A model generated the notes under the pieces. That model worked only from the letters and a program-made list of their open reading frames with translations. It was not told where the DNA came from and did not search any database. From contig NC_089280.1 of the NCBI RefSeq assembly GCF_963678975.1, forward strand, positions 17,520,780 through 17,584,779: DNA of 64,000 bases, in the 5' to 3' direction. Every line of letters starts with the position of its first letter. Within the stretch, counting starts at the first letter, position 1. This document shows positions 11,351-23,900 of this stretch, piece by piece. The position numbers and the translations under genes were made by a program. The stretch comes from Dysidea avara. Lineage: Eukaryota > Porifera > Demospongiae > Dictyoceratida > Dysideidae.

Positions 11351-11935
11351 TTAATCCTGCTTCTTTTCAGAGTAGAGCTTTGATGTGAACGGTTCTTCAA
11401 AATAGATCACAATTTTGTACACTATGATTATCGGTATCATTAATGCAAACCCTATGGCACTACCACTGCACATTGTAATACCAAGGTAGTTTATAGCCCC
11501 ACCCCAATACATTGGGTTATCAGTGACGTTGAATGGGAATGACGTGACAGGTCCACCTTCCATGAGGATTCCAAAATGATCGCCCAGAAAAGTTCCATAA
11601 AAGCCGAGCATCCAATAACTTGACAGCACCAATGTTGTACCGACAGTAAGACAGCAAAGTCCAAGTCCATATCCAATTGGGTTATCAAGCCATTCTGTTT
11701 TGCCATGTGCTTCCAAGGTCGCTCTGAAGGCTGCCGTCCGGGTGAGGTTGAGTGCCTCTATGCAAATAGCCAAAAGAACAACAGCCACTCTTGGACCACA
11801 GAATATCTTTGATACCAGCCTGGTGTAATACTCAAACCTACCAACAAAATTCCAAAATGACGGATAAAAAGCTATCCAAAAGCAGGCAATGTAAAATTCA
11901 GGAGTCAGATTTTGAATCACTGTGTTCAGATCCAT
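11351..11935 (-). CDS. Phosphatidylethanolamine N-methyltransferase (PEMT)
   Basis: Single-exon gene, 194 codons, starting at ATG 11935. PEMT is an ER membrane enzyme that methylates phosphatidylethanolamine three times, with S-adenosylmethionine, to make phosphatidylcholine. Diagnostic stretches are 'SSYWMLGFYGTFLGDHFGIL', 'FPFNVTDNPMYWGGAINYLG' and 'IYFEEPFTSKLYSEKKQD', all characteristic of the animal enzyme. Four hydrophobic segments can be seen (about residues 12-30, 48-64, 90-112 and 155-180). The protein ends KKQD, a dilysine KKXX signal for ER retrieval. Length is close to the roughly 200 residues usual for the family. Vertebrate PEMT is multi-exon, so the intronless form may reflect retroposition or sponge-specific intron loss; this is inference. 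Confidence 0.93.
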   Translation of the reverse strand: MDLNTVIQNLTPEFYIACFWIAFYPSFWNFVGRFEYYTRLVSKIFCGPRVAVVLLAICIEALNLTRTAAFRATLEAHGKTEWLDNPIGYGLGLCCLTVGTTLVLSSYWMLGFYGTFLGDHFGILMEGGPVTSFPFNVTDNPMYWGGAINYLGITMCSGSAIGFALMIPIIIVYKIVIYFEEPFTSKLYSEKKQD

Positions 11936-12691
11936 TGCCTACACAAGAGATGCAAGTTACACGTGTACTATATGCCAGGCCACCATAGATATTATGGTTT
12001 CCAACAATGAAATCACATACATAGTCAGAGGAGGACCAAGACTGAAGTGCTACTATTTATTTAGAATTTATGCAGTACAAACTAGTGAAACGTAGGGTTA
12101 CATACACAGCATTTTGTGAAAATTGTTTCATGATTTTGATATTGATGTGCTGCACATGACTGCCTCAGCTCTTAAGATTGTGTTATACTGTAGCAGCACT
12201 CAGTAGTATACAGAAGATTGCCATTCTTAGCATTTCATATATAAACCCAACTTGGCCCATGCTAATAGCGAAACCACCATCTAGTGACATTACTTAAATT
12301 CCTTGGCCAGAAAGTAACTTCCTGACAAAATAATAATAGTTTGAGGAGTTCCATAATCATCTGAATAGTGAAATGGTACATAAAGCTTAATGTAAAGCAT
12401 TGTAGAGGGTAGTGCTTTGCTTCTGATAAAAATGGGATTTGTCCACATTTCTTGTGAGATTGAACCCTGCCAACAATGGCTGTCAATCAACAAGGTAAAC
12501 GTTTAAAATAAAACAGCTACTATTTCATTATCTTCCAATGTATTTAGGTGATCGCACAATATCTTATTCCTGCTTGGTCGGTAAATATTTTGGCTGTTGC
12601 ACTTCTAGGCCAAGCATTGTCACCAGATGGGCCTGGCAAAGCACAAAACTTTTTTTTATAACAAATTACCTGACCTTTCAGTTGACATGAT
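11936..12691. other. Intergenic region, nothing recognised
   Basis: AT-rich, with only short open frames in several overlapping phases and no family motif. The last eight bases (12684-12691, GACATGAT) are the left target-site duplication of the MITE that follows. Confidence 0.5.
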
Positions 12692-13489
12692 CAGACTTGG
12701 GGCCAAATACAGTGCATAGTATATAATTACAAATACTAGAAATTTTCCAAATACAAATATGATTGCAAATACTTTTGTCGGGACAGTATCTAAATACAAA
12801 TACAAATACTTTCTAAAGTATTTAAATACAATTTCAAATACTTAGTGACTCAACCACTTAATTGTCTATCTACACTGTACACGTGTTATCTTCTAATCTA
12901 TACACATAATATCATTTTTTTGTTGTTACTCTTACTAAATTTTAAGGCAACATGTTAGCTCTATGTATGTAGAGGGAGTGTATGTGTATTGTATGCTATT
13001 GATTGCATCTAATAAACATCAGTCTTTTATCCGTTAGCCTGCATCTCTTGAATTAAAATATTTTTCTGTGCAATACTGAAATGTGAGTGCATACAAAGCC
13101 GGCACACACAGAAATTGAGTTGCTAGTTTAGCCAACAGGGAACTTAAGTGGATCCTCAAGTTCTCTTGTGGTAAGTAAATATTCTTCGACCATTGAAGTG
13201 ATGTCATTGTGAGCAATGATAGTATTAGAAGATACTGTCTTTATATCAAATCATTGAAAATGTCATTTTCTTGGTTAGGGGCTCTGACTCCTGATCATCA
13301 AAGATTCAGTTAATTTTACGATCTTATTTTGGTAAAAGTATTTGAAGTAATTGTAAGTATTTAAATACATTAGGAAAGTACTTAATTACAAATACAATAC
13401 ATCCAGTTTCTAAACTACAAATACAATTACTCATGATTTGTATTTAATTGAATTAAATACAAATACTCATGTATTTGACCCCAAGTCTG
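12692..13489. mobile_element. hAT-type MITE, 798 bases, with 8-base target duplication
   Basis: The ends are inverted repeats, CAGACTTGGGGCCAAATAC on the left and the reverse complement of CAGACTTGGGGTCAAATAC on the right. The element is flanked on both sides by the exact direct repeat GACATGAT (12684-12691 and 13490-13497). Subterminal regions are rich in 'aaatacaaatac'. No transposase is encoded. An 8-base duplication and CAG-type ends fit a non-autonomous hAT element. Confidence 0.88.
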
Positions 13490-13497
13490 GACATGAT

Positions 13498-14914
13498 TTA
13501 TAGTGAGCAGCAGAAAATCAAGGCACATTATCTACCAGTCAATACTAAGTAGGAATACTTGAATTGTATGTGCAGCCTGTATGTGTTCAAAGCCAAAGTA
13601 GGGATTTTCCCATTATTAATCTCACTAGTTTGTTTGGCTTTTTGTTCTATTAGAATAGTGTGCATTTTCTATGTGTATTATGTTTACAGTGCTATTTACA
13701 TCACCGAATGGTCAAGTTCTTTTGATTGTTTTAAGTGAATATATCTACTAACTTTAATGGCAGCAAAAGCACCCAAAACAGTTCTGTGGCATCTATATGT
13801 TCACATAGCAGAAGACAATCATGAGATGTGGAAATGCCATCCAAGACATGGGTGAGACGACATAATTTCAGATCATAACTTTGACAAGACTCCAAACATT
13901 CTTACAACTGAATTAGTTTCTTATAGCGCACTTCAAACTTGTTAACAAATGATATAATATTGGTACATGGTACTTACCCTGGTAAAGTTGGGACTATACA
14001 AGTACGTCAGCAAGCTCACAGAAAGATGTACATATGCAGTGCACTTTATTGCCACTTATTGCTAGATCAGAAACTTAGTCTAAACCAATGCAGGGGAGGT
14101 GGGGGGCTCAGTCATTATTCATTACAATTTTACATGCACCTGACTATTTTATAAAAGTTAGCTGAATGCTCTATTAGAGCATCTCGATCTTATATTGATC
14201 ATTTAATACCGGAAATATTTACACAATAATTAGCTAGATAGACCAGATTTGACAAGACCGCACACATCCATATTTGTGACTTTAAAGGATCATAGGAATA
14301 TGCTATCAGTTTGAAATTAAGACCTATTATTGCATAAAGCAATGAAACAGTTTTGTGAAAATCGTAGTTCAATAGCTTACTGAGTGATAAAGTTACAAGC
14401 GGTTAAAATCAAAGAATTTAATGCGTATGGAAGCCTGGTTATGTCAATTCCGGTCAGATAGAATTGCCCACTCGAGTACCATGTTTTTAAATAGCATTGC
14501 ACTACTTGCAAATACCTAACGTGTAACACCAAATAGGTACCAATTCCTCGACATTCCTTGCACGTGGCATCAAAGGCATAGTCTACGTGCATAGTTAAAA
14601 GTTAGCACACTCGACGTCACAATGGTCCACAATGGTCCACAATGGTCTTAACTAAGGATCAGAACGTACAGATATTTTACTACACGAACAAGACAACAAC
14701 TGACCTTTCCTCTTCAACAATAGTGTGCTACCTCGTGCTGTACACAAGGTCAAATTAGAATCACGTGCTGTACAACTGTAATGGCGGGCCCACGCTAATG
14801 CGCTACAAGCCACGAGACTAATTAATTTTTATTGTAATTCTGTAATTAATCAATTCATTTCGTATTTCCCTATTTCAGAGAGTGAGGTCGACTCGGGTCG
14901 AGTTCGACGGGGAG
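13498..14914. other. Upstream region of the Na+/H+ exchanger gene
   Basis: No gene recognised. It contains three tandem copies of a 10-base unit 'cacaatggtc' at 14619-14648 and a copy of the dispersed 'ctattagagcatctcgat' motif near 14172. The last few hundred bases probably contain the exchanger promoter, but I see no distinctive element. Confidence 0.45.
14619..14648. repeat. Three tandem 10-base repeats
   Basis: Unit 'cacaatggtc' repeated three times without mismatch, about 270 bases before the exchanger start codon. It may be a short simple repeat or a cluster of protein-binding sites; nothing else supports either. Confidence 0.75.
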
Positions 14915-17900
14915 ATGGCATCATCTATTCGCTGCTTCAAGTTTGTTGTACTCTTCGCCATATTCGCACTGGTAACAGCAGCTGACTCGTCACCGAGTGA
15001 AGAAGACACCTGTGCGGAGGATTTTTGCCACGCCGTACTTGAAAACGATACAGAAGAGATGCAGAAGTCTAAGAGACATCTTTGCGAGGAAGAATGCGAA
15101 GAAGAGTTAGATACAGAGATACACGTAGCCAATTTGAATTATGAATATGTTCAGTCCGCGTTTGGTACTGCCCTTCTGATCATGGTAGTGGTGACGGCCA
15201 AACTGTGTAAGTTTATACTAGATTAATAATAACTAGCTATGATTATCATATTAAAGTATTTACACTTTTACATAGTATTAATTTGTGCATTGTATAGGGT
15301 GGCACTCTCCTGTAATGGAGCCTATAGCAAGAAACATTCCGGAATCTTGGTGAGAATAATACGTATGTCAGTGTGTGATGCACTCAAACATTTGATAGAG
15401 CTGCTCAAATCAAACATAAAATATATGGGCACCTGACACACAGGCCTAATCTTGCCTGGCCAGACTGATGATACTCTTCCATGGCGCTTTTGGGCCTATC
15501 CCAAAGGTTAAATATAAGGGGGATAATGTTTGCCCCCAATAGTGGGACTTTTGACTCCAGGCTTTATATTCAATAAATGAGTACAGAGACTTGTGTGTAG
15601 GCCACAGCTCATACAAGCTGGTACACGTGACGTGATGTGAATTGCCATTGTGGTGGGGATTAGACAAACCCCTACGCTCAAGTAGCCACATATATACACC
15701 AGTATACATTATTATTCTCCTTGTAAAAGTTAGTAGTCTTGCCTGGCCAGGTCAAGTTTTCTTTAATGTTGTGCTGTATAACTACCTGCTCATTTATAAT
15801 CTCTATTTGATAATATACTTATCAACATCAAGCCCCTACCCCCAGTAAGGGCCATGTGGAGGATTTGACAAACTCGCCCTACTTTGGGCATTATATTTGG
15901 GGTGAATGACTGCTTTCTATGTCATGCAAGACCATTGGAAAAGCATATCAGTGAGATCTTTTTATTTTTTAGATATCTGTTGTATGTAGCTAGTGTTAGT
16001 GTCCATGGTACAGTATATCAAGTTGTATGTGATGTGATGGCTATACACACTTACTCGGTCACTTTAATGAAGGTATATAACAAAAGTTATTGAATGATGA
16101 AGGTACAGGTGGACATAAAATCATTGGTAAATACCAAACAACAAGGTGTCTCTACTAGTACTAAATTAGACTTGATCCTCAATGGAAACACTAAATGTTG
16201 TGGTGACATAGAAGCCAGTTTGTATAATAGAAAACATTGGTTCAAATTTAGGGGTTTAAGTAAAAGAATTCAGCCAGTTCAGAGTTCCTGGTAATAGGGT
16301 CTCCATATAGCAAGACAAATATTTCACGTCTGGTTCTACACTCTACACCTACCCAGGAATTCTCATACAGTCTTTCTTGGTGCTCTTAAATAATAACTAT
16401 ATTGATCTTATGTCATACCGAAATGTAATACAGTAATGTTGAGAGAGAGGAAATCTTCAACAAATCTTCAGAAATAAAACAAATCTTGTGAGTTAATTAA
16501 ATAATTGAAATGCTTCAATTGTAAGAGCATTTTTAGATAAGAATATCTAATTTGCACTCACGATAATCACAAGCTATTATCATATCACGATAATGGATTA
16601 CGGTGATACGATTATCACACTATTGATATTATTGCATATCACTATATTATTGGTAATCATCATACAAGATCATCTTCAATTCGTGCTGTTAAACTCTTTC
16701 ATTGTGAAATCAACCGTGAAAAATCTTTCTTTGTTAAAAAAGTTGTTACAAATCTTTTTGTCCACCTGACTCTCCTCTATTTCCTACTTATAATTATGTT
16801 GTTCCAAACAGAATTAATTACACACATGACTGTAATAAAATTAGCTGGGGTGTGATATCATTAACCTCAAGTTATCTTTCAATCTAAAGTCAGTGTTGAC
16901 AATTAGGTTAACATTTGCCAATGTTTTGTGTGATAAGATTTCAGTAACTCTTTGTGACACGCTGGCACATGATGGATCGCCTATGAACCTATGTAGTGGG
17001 CGATGGTGTATTAGTGTATAACTTTTTTGTAGAGCTATGGCCTGGTGGCCACTAAGACATACAGGCTCCGCTGTATACCTGTAACAATACCTGGGCTTTG
17101 CCGTGCGTGAACAGAAAAATAGTGATATTACTTTTGGTAGAGTAATAATAGCTGAATGCTAAAAAAATTATTGTTGGTTTATACTAAAGCACAATCACTC
17201 ATTTCTAAAAATAATTTTGTGGGTGACCAATATTGCTACACATGTACCCACTAAAGAGCTTATAATAAAAGCTTATAATTTGACTACATTGCACAATTAG
17301 ATGGTGAGACGTTTGCACATCAGGATCATATGTCTGAGAAGGAATCATTTCTGTTATTGCTCGTTGCACTTTGATGTCTTAGTCATAAGGTCGATCTTTT
17401 GGATTGGTATGTTTTCATTGTTTTGCCCTATTGCCTTTCTGATATTTATTCCAATCTGAAATCTGTCCCTTCAAAACAATGTGCTATAAAGAAACGCTTT
17501 GCTAAATTTAGCATGGTGGTAGTTCACCTGTATTTGTGTACATTACTCACAATTAATTGTTTTGTGTATAGATGACATTCTAACTAAGTACCGTATGTTG
17601 CTGTTATTGCGTTTTCTGTCTCACTAGCATGTTAATAGTTTTGGGAACCTTCTTTGGAGGAATTATCACGTGAGGACTTGATAGATATTTCTGTATGAGA
17701 TTGTCGATGCTGTTATAGGTCAATTGTGAAGATTAATGATGCAGACAGTGAACCAGTGTTTAATTTTACCCCTGATCTGTTTTTCCTTGTTTTGCTACCA
17801 CCGTAAGTTTACACATTCCCACACATTTGCACTCACATACACATGTGCAAACACATACATGAACACATGCACACACTATGCGTATGTGTGTAGTAGTAAT

Positions 17901-17944
17901 AATGTGTGTGTGCGTGTACATGAGTGTTTGTACATGCATGAATG

Positions 17945-17977
<33 letters not shown>

Positions 17978-20900
17978 GTGTGTGTATGTATGTATATGTG
18001 AGCCAACATAGCCAAGTAGCTACAGCATTGGCCTAGTAATCAATTCAGATTTGATGCCTGGTTATGCCAATTTGGTGTTGCTGTTTCCTTGAGCAAGATA
18101 ATTTGCTCCAGTCTACCCAGCTGTATATTGGGGACCTGGTGGCCTGGTGTCATCTGGGGAAGCAGCCCACCTGGGGAGAAGAATTCCCATCTGTCCTTGA
18201 TTTGCTTAGCAGTGTTGGGGTTATTGTGGAACTTTGAGTCCATGTGACCTGGACAGTCCTCCTGCAGGTTACCCAGGAAGATTTTCCTCAAGCGCCTGAG
18301 TGGTACACAGGTATTCCAGTGCTGGCTCACTGGGCAGCAATAACTGTGTTTCACATAGCTGCCGTAGGCTTAGCTTTTAGGCTTTGTGTGTGTGTTTGTG
18401 TGTGTATGTACATATGTGTGTATGTACGTATGTACATACATGTGTGTACATACAACACGTATGTACATGTCATTGTCATATATACCTGACAGCTGCCTGT
18501 AAACAAGAAATGTAACATTAATTTGTAGAAACAAACCCATTACACTTCTCTCTAATTCAGTACAGCTGTTACTATGTATTGCCAATGTTACAGGTGTGTA
18601 ATTACTGTGTTTTGTATTGCCTGAGAGTGTGGTCTCTATATGACACGAGTGTGGTAGTATGGGATTTAGAGACCACATTTTTAGCCAATCAATTTCAACA
18701 AGAAAAATAATATGTGCTACTGTTAGCACTTGGCTTCATCTATGAAGTCCTCACCATTATGCTTTATTTTCCATATTATACTTGCTGCATCTAGTCAAAA
18801 TGGTCTTGAAAGTGTTCAGATAAATGAATCGTTCACAATTGTGTTCAAATACTCTAATAGAACAGACACATACTCAACTCTGAACCAACTCTAATAGAAC
18901 AGTCACTTTCATTTTGGATAAGGATACTGTATTTGACCAGTTAATAGCTGTGGCTATTATAACTTTCAGCAAGGAAAACCCTGTAGGTACTATGCAAAGG
19001 CAGTTGCTATCTGAGGGCAGCTACTATGGGCTTGTGTGCAGCAGCCCATGGTGTTTATACTGATTCACAAGTGACTGACATTGTTAATCATCCTTCAGTA
19101 CTATCATTTTTAACTTTTCTCAAAAATGCTATTACCTGGCTTAAATGGAACTCTTTTGCCTGTTTTCTGCTTCAAACGTGTCTTATCAACATCTCCATCA
19201 GTGTATTCAGATACAAGGCACAGCTCTTATGACTAAAATTCTAGGGTGTGGAGTGGCTACTATCTGCAGTATCTGGGAGCAGCTATTATACGAGCTGTAG
19301 CTATTAACCAACCGGTCATATACAGTAAATGGGATCAGATATCTGAGACCATATATCCAATATATAGTACAATGCATGCTCAGTTTCCTGACTGCTGATA
19401 TACTTATTTGTTTACTTGATTCTTGTGCTCTACTAAATTGTCATAATTAGTGTCATTTCATTTGAGTACAAGCAGTCCATATTTGTAATGTGTTGCTATA
19501 CTAGTTGCTGCTTATATTGTACAGGATCGTGCTCGATGCAGGATATTTTCTGGACATTCGATCATTTTTTGAGAATTTTCTCACCATTTCCATTTATGCT
19601 GTAATTGTAAGTGTGACATTTACCAAGCTGGGTGTGTACTATTAGGTGACATTTTATAGGGAACTTTGTGGAATGCATTTGCTATTGGTGAGTGCTGACT
19701 ATTTTAATTAAAAGTTATAATATTTATACACTACTCTGGCACACAGGCACTATGCTTTATGTCTTTTCTGAGCTAAATCTAATGGATAGTGATCTGACAT
19801 TGTCTGCTGCCTTTTTGCTAGGGACTATTGTGTCAGCTGTTGACCCGGTTGCTGTAAGTTGTATGAATACTGTAACAATGTGGAAGTGTATTACTGTCAG
19901 TGGCCGTATACTGAGTCATGATTTGTAATGATGTTAACAACCGTACAATTTTAATAGTGTATTAATAAGGATCCATGTAGTGAAATGAGACACTATTTAA
20001 ATTTAATCTAGTTTGCATACCGTATAGAGAGAAAGTTTTGATGAACAAAACTTTGCGGATTTCACAGTGGTAAAATTGCAGAGGTTTCCCCCATGAATGT
20101 TGTTGCTAGCTCCTGTGATGAGTATCTATTGGGTCTGACCTGTTTAACAATATATCTGGGTCTGACCTGGATTGGTTGATGTGTGAATTCGCTTGACAAT
20201 GTGGAATGTCCTGCAGCAACCTGTAAGCCATGCCCACGACAATTGTGTGTCATCATCTGTGGTCATATGTGGAGTAGAGCTGGGCGATATACTGGTATTG
20301 TTAGTAATCTGTGATATTTATTTTGATACTGCCTGTTTTTTTTTAATACTGCCATACTGTCTGGCATTATGGCCTCCCTGTGGGCTTGTTTCATCCCATA
20401 TTTAGAAGGTCACCAGACATGTGACAATGTTTGTAGGCAGGTGCCAGCTAACCAAACTATGTAAACAAGTGTGTTTGTGGTAATTTGTATGAGATTTGCT
20501 GAGCTACCATGGGTAATTGGTACTTTTGTTGAGGTAAATGGCAGTTACTTTAATACCAATAGCTTTTAATACCATGATATTTAGTAATACCATGATAATT
20601 TTTATGGAAGGTATACCGTTTGCTATTTTTCAATGCCGCCCAGCACTAATGTGGAGCCACACCCATTTATCAGTAAGGTGTGTTACAGCAGTGTGAAGGT
20701 AATGTATGAAGCCATGCCCAATGCTGTGTGTTGAAGCCACGCTCCTGCACTAGTTGATTGTTAGGTTTATGTACACATCATAATTTTTGAGAATCACACC
20801 CAAATATCAGGAATGCGCCTTTTTAAAATATACAGCTAAGCACTTTCAATGCACACTGTCATGCTTCTACTATGAAAGTTTAACATGAATACTGTATGTT

Positions 20901-23900
20901 TGCTTGCCCTCTAGTGCAAAAAATAGATATTTTGATTTTTGTGCACTTAGTAATGCACTTTTGTTTATGTGGAAAGTTTCACAACTGTATCACAATTGAC
21001 ACATTGTTCACACTATACTGCTCTATTGATATGGTAGAGCATAGCTATGATATAAGTTATGTGTGTATGGAGTGTTCTATTGGAATATTGTACATGGCTG
21101 TTGTATATTAGGGTGACTGCTTTATTAGAGTATCTCGATTGCACTGCTGATCTCAAGTGAATCTCTGGTATCATTATCATTGTGCTATATTTTCTGTTGC
21201 AAACTGAATCACTATAAGTGCAGTTATCTAATGCCTCTTACAAAGCTGTAAGCACATCAAATAAATTTTGGGGTATCTATGTCTGGGTTGAACATGTGTT
21301 AATTGTAGAGTCTTTCTTGACGGTAATGATGGAAGGTCTCAAATGTTTTATATGAAGAAGAAAAAGAATAGAAATAGTACATAGGGACAGTATTGAATTG
21401 AGTTACATGACTGCTTTATTGAAGCATTGACTGTTCAATTAGTATTTCAATCATTCGGTATGTGCTTAAATAACACACACTGTACATATAGCAGATAATC
21501 ATTTTCATAACGTCTATATACAATTCTTACTAATTAGTGATCACTCATTGGGTAAGTGTTAATACAGCATACAAGTCATCCAATTGGAGCCACGCCCAGT
21601 TTTTGCATACAAGGGTACCTACAAATAAACATTTTGCTGTTGAAAATCTTTGTTACTACTGCAATTATGCCAATGTAGGGAGCTATGATCATTGATATAC
21701 CTTGTTTCGCTACTTTTTATTTCTGGAACACTACTTCATTTTAAAATAAAAATTTTAATTGCACTCTTTGTTAAAGCAGCATAGCTATGATATACGCATG
21801 TAGCTGTGATTGCTTAATTAGAATATTTCAATTTCACTACTTACCTCACATAATACTGCAGATGATGTTGATTGCTGCTAGATCATTAAGGAGTGTGTTT
21901 GCTGTGCTTTAAGCCTAAGGACATGACAACTTGTTCTGGTCGTTAAGGGTGTGATCACCACATGATGTAGCATGATCACTTCAAATAGTTTTGTGGCATC
22001 TAAAAAGGGAAATATCAATACGGTAAATTAACACTTCAGGTTGCATGAAGGTGACCATGTAATTTAACAATGAAAAGAAAGGCAAAGTGCAGAAGTTAGA
22101 CACTCGTTGGAAACAGAAAAGGCACATGCCACACTTGTGTCTGTTATTGTGACATGAAATGGTGGCTGTGCGCTGCTTCATTTGGCCTCTAGCCTTGTAA
22201 ATGTGGCCAGGCAGTGATGTAGGCAGACCAGAAATATGATTTTGGCAACTTTTAAAAAAAATCAATATCTTCTGTAAGCATTCTCTTGTTTTTAACACTA
22301 GATTTGATACTAGATGCACTAGACTCTTCCTTAAAAGTGCTTTTTGTTGCATATGATTTTTTTATGGCAGGCACCATTCATTTTATGGGAGAACCCTACT
22401 AAACAGTACTACCATACTGTTTGATATAGTGTTAAAATTGTTCCTGCATGCTTACACAACAGATTATGCCATTGCTTTTACATGTGTTTCTCCAAGTACA
22501 GTCTGTCTTTTTGATATCACTGCTATATAGCCCTCTAAAGAAATTTTTACAATAGGCATTGTCATTAGCAGTGTATTGCTGTCACCATGTAAGATATGGT
22601 GGAAGGGGCTGGCTTCAACTAAAGAATACCTGCGTCGACTCGGAGAAAGCCTGCTATGACTATGTATACCTACAGTATGTACCTCTACTATCATCACCTG
22701 AAGCTGCTATTAGTCACTTTCATACATCATAGTCTTAACTATAGTTTACTAGTATTTAAAGAATTGTTAATTTAAAAATAAAGTAGGGATCTATGCAATA
22801 AAAAGTAGTGAAACAAGATACTAATGATGATATTACAGCATAGCTCGATGGGAAAGTCCCTACTTTGGCATTGAGCTAAATTATAGCTAATGTGCCAAAG
22901 TAGGGACTTTCCCATCGAGCTATGCTGTAATACCATCATTCATATCTTGTTTCACTACTTTTTATTGCAGAAATCCCTACTACATTTTTAAATTAACAAT
23001 TTTTAAAATACTAGTTTGTTTAGTTTTTTGTTGTAGCACAGCTAGCTAGTTATAGCTTATTAAAATACGTACTGTGCCAAAATTGGAAGCACATAGGCCC
23101 GTAGTAGCGTGCATAGCTTACCTTTGATCGTAGTAGCAGTGGTGCTCAGATCTATGACCTGTCTCAGTACGATGGTCTGCGTTCTATTCACCCTGGCCGG
23201 AAGTTGTTCAAATGAACAGGCCCTTTCAGTTGTCTGGAGCTTAGTCTCAACTAACAAGATGAAGTAATACAATTTCCACTCGAGTACTATCCGGGGATAC
23301 TATCCAATCACATGAATCACTCGCTGATCTCATGATGGTCCGCGTTCTATTCACCCCGGCCGGAAGTTGTTCAAATGAACAGGCCCTTTCAATTGTCTGG
23401 AGCTTAGTCTCAACTAACAGGATGAAGTAATACAATTTCCACTCGAGTACTATCCGGGGATACTATCCAATCACATGAATCACTCGCTGATCTCATCGTC
23501 CGGCACTGAGTGGCTGAGTCAGTGTGTTCAGAGGAACAAGCTGTCAAGTATCAGTCCGTCTCAAATCTCTTTGTCGATTGCAGTTCAGGCGTTGGTAAAA
23601 GTCGAAGTGACAACTCAGCAGCCTTAATGTTTCACATGCAACACTTGAAATTATAAGCGCCCCACTGGCATAAGCGTTTTCTGAAATAATTTTGTGGTGT
23701 CTACAGAAAAGTGTTGATACAGAAAATTAGCGCCTCAGTATGGTTTCGATGCTTGAAGAAGAAGACAACCAACCTGATTGAAGATAAAAGGAAAGACAAG
23801 GCGCACAGGGCGTACACTCGTCAGAACCCCAAAAGGCACATCTCACTGGTGAGTTTGTTGTTGTGGCGTAAAATGGTGACCGTGCACTGCTTCATTTGGG

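Noticed and set aside
14882-14914. GTG-initiated extension of the exchanger N-terminus
   Set aside because: The downstream ATG at 14915 begins a clean signal peptide, and non-ATG initiation is not needed.
17572-17587. Candidate 16-base exon of the exchanger
   Set aside because: A proper exon at 15298-15349 encoding NIPES joins in phase to 17628; the tiny candidate would omit the PES motif.
17999-18080. A functional tRNA gene
   Set aside because: A- and B-box resemblance is weak, no cloverleaf can be drawn, and the sequence continues into a SINE-like body.
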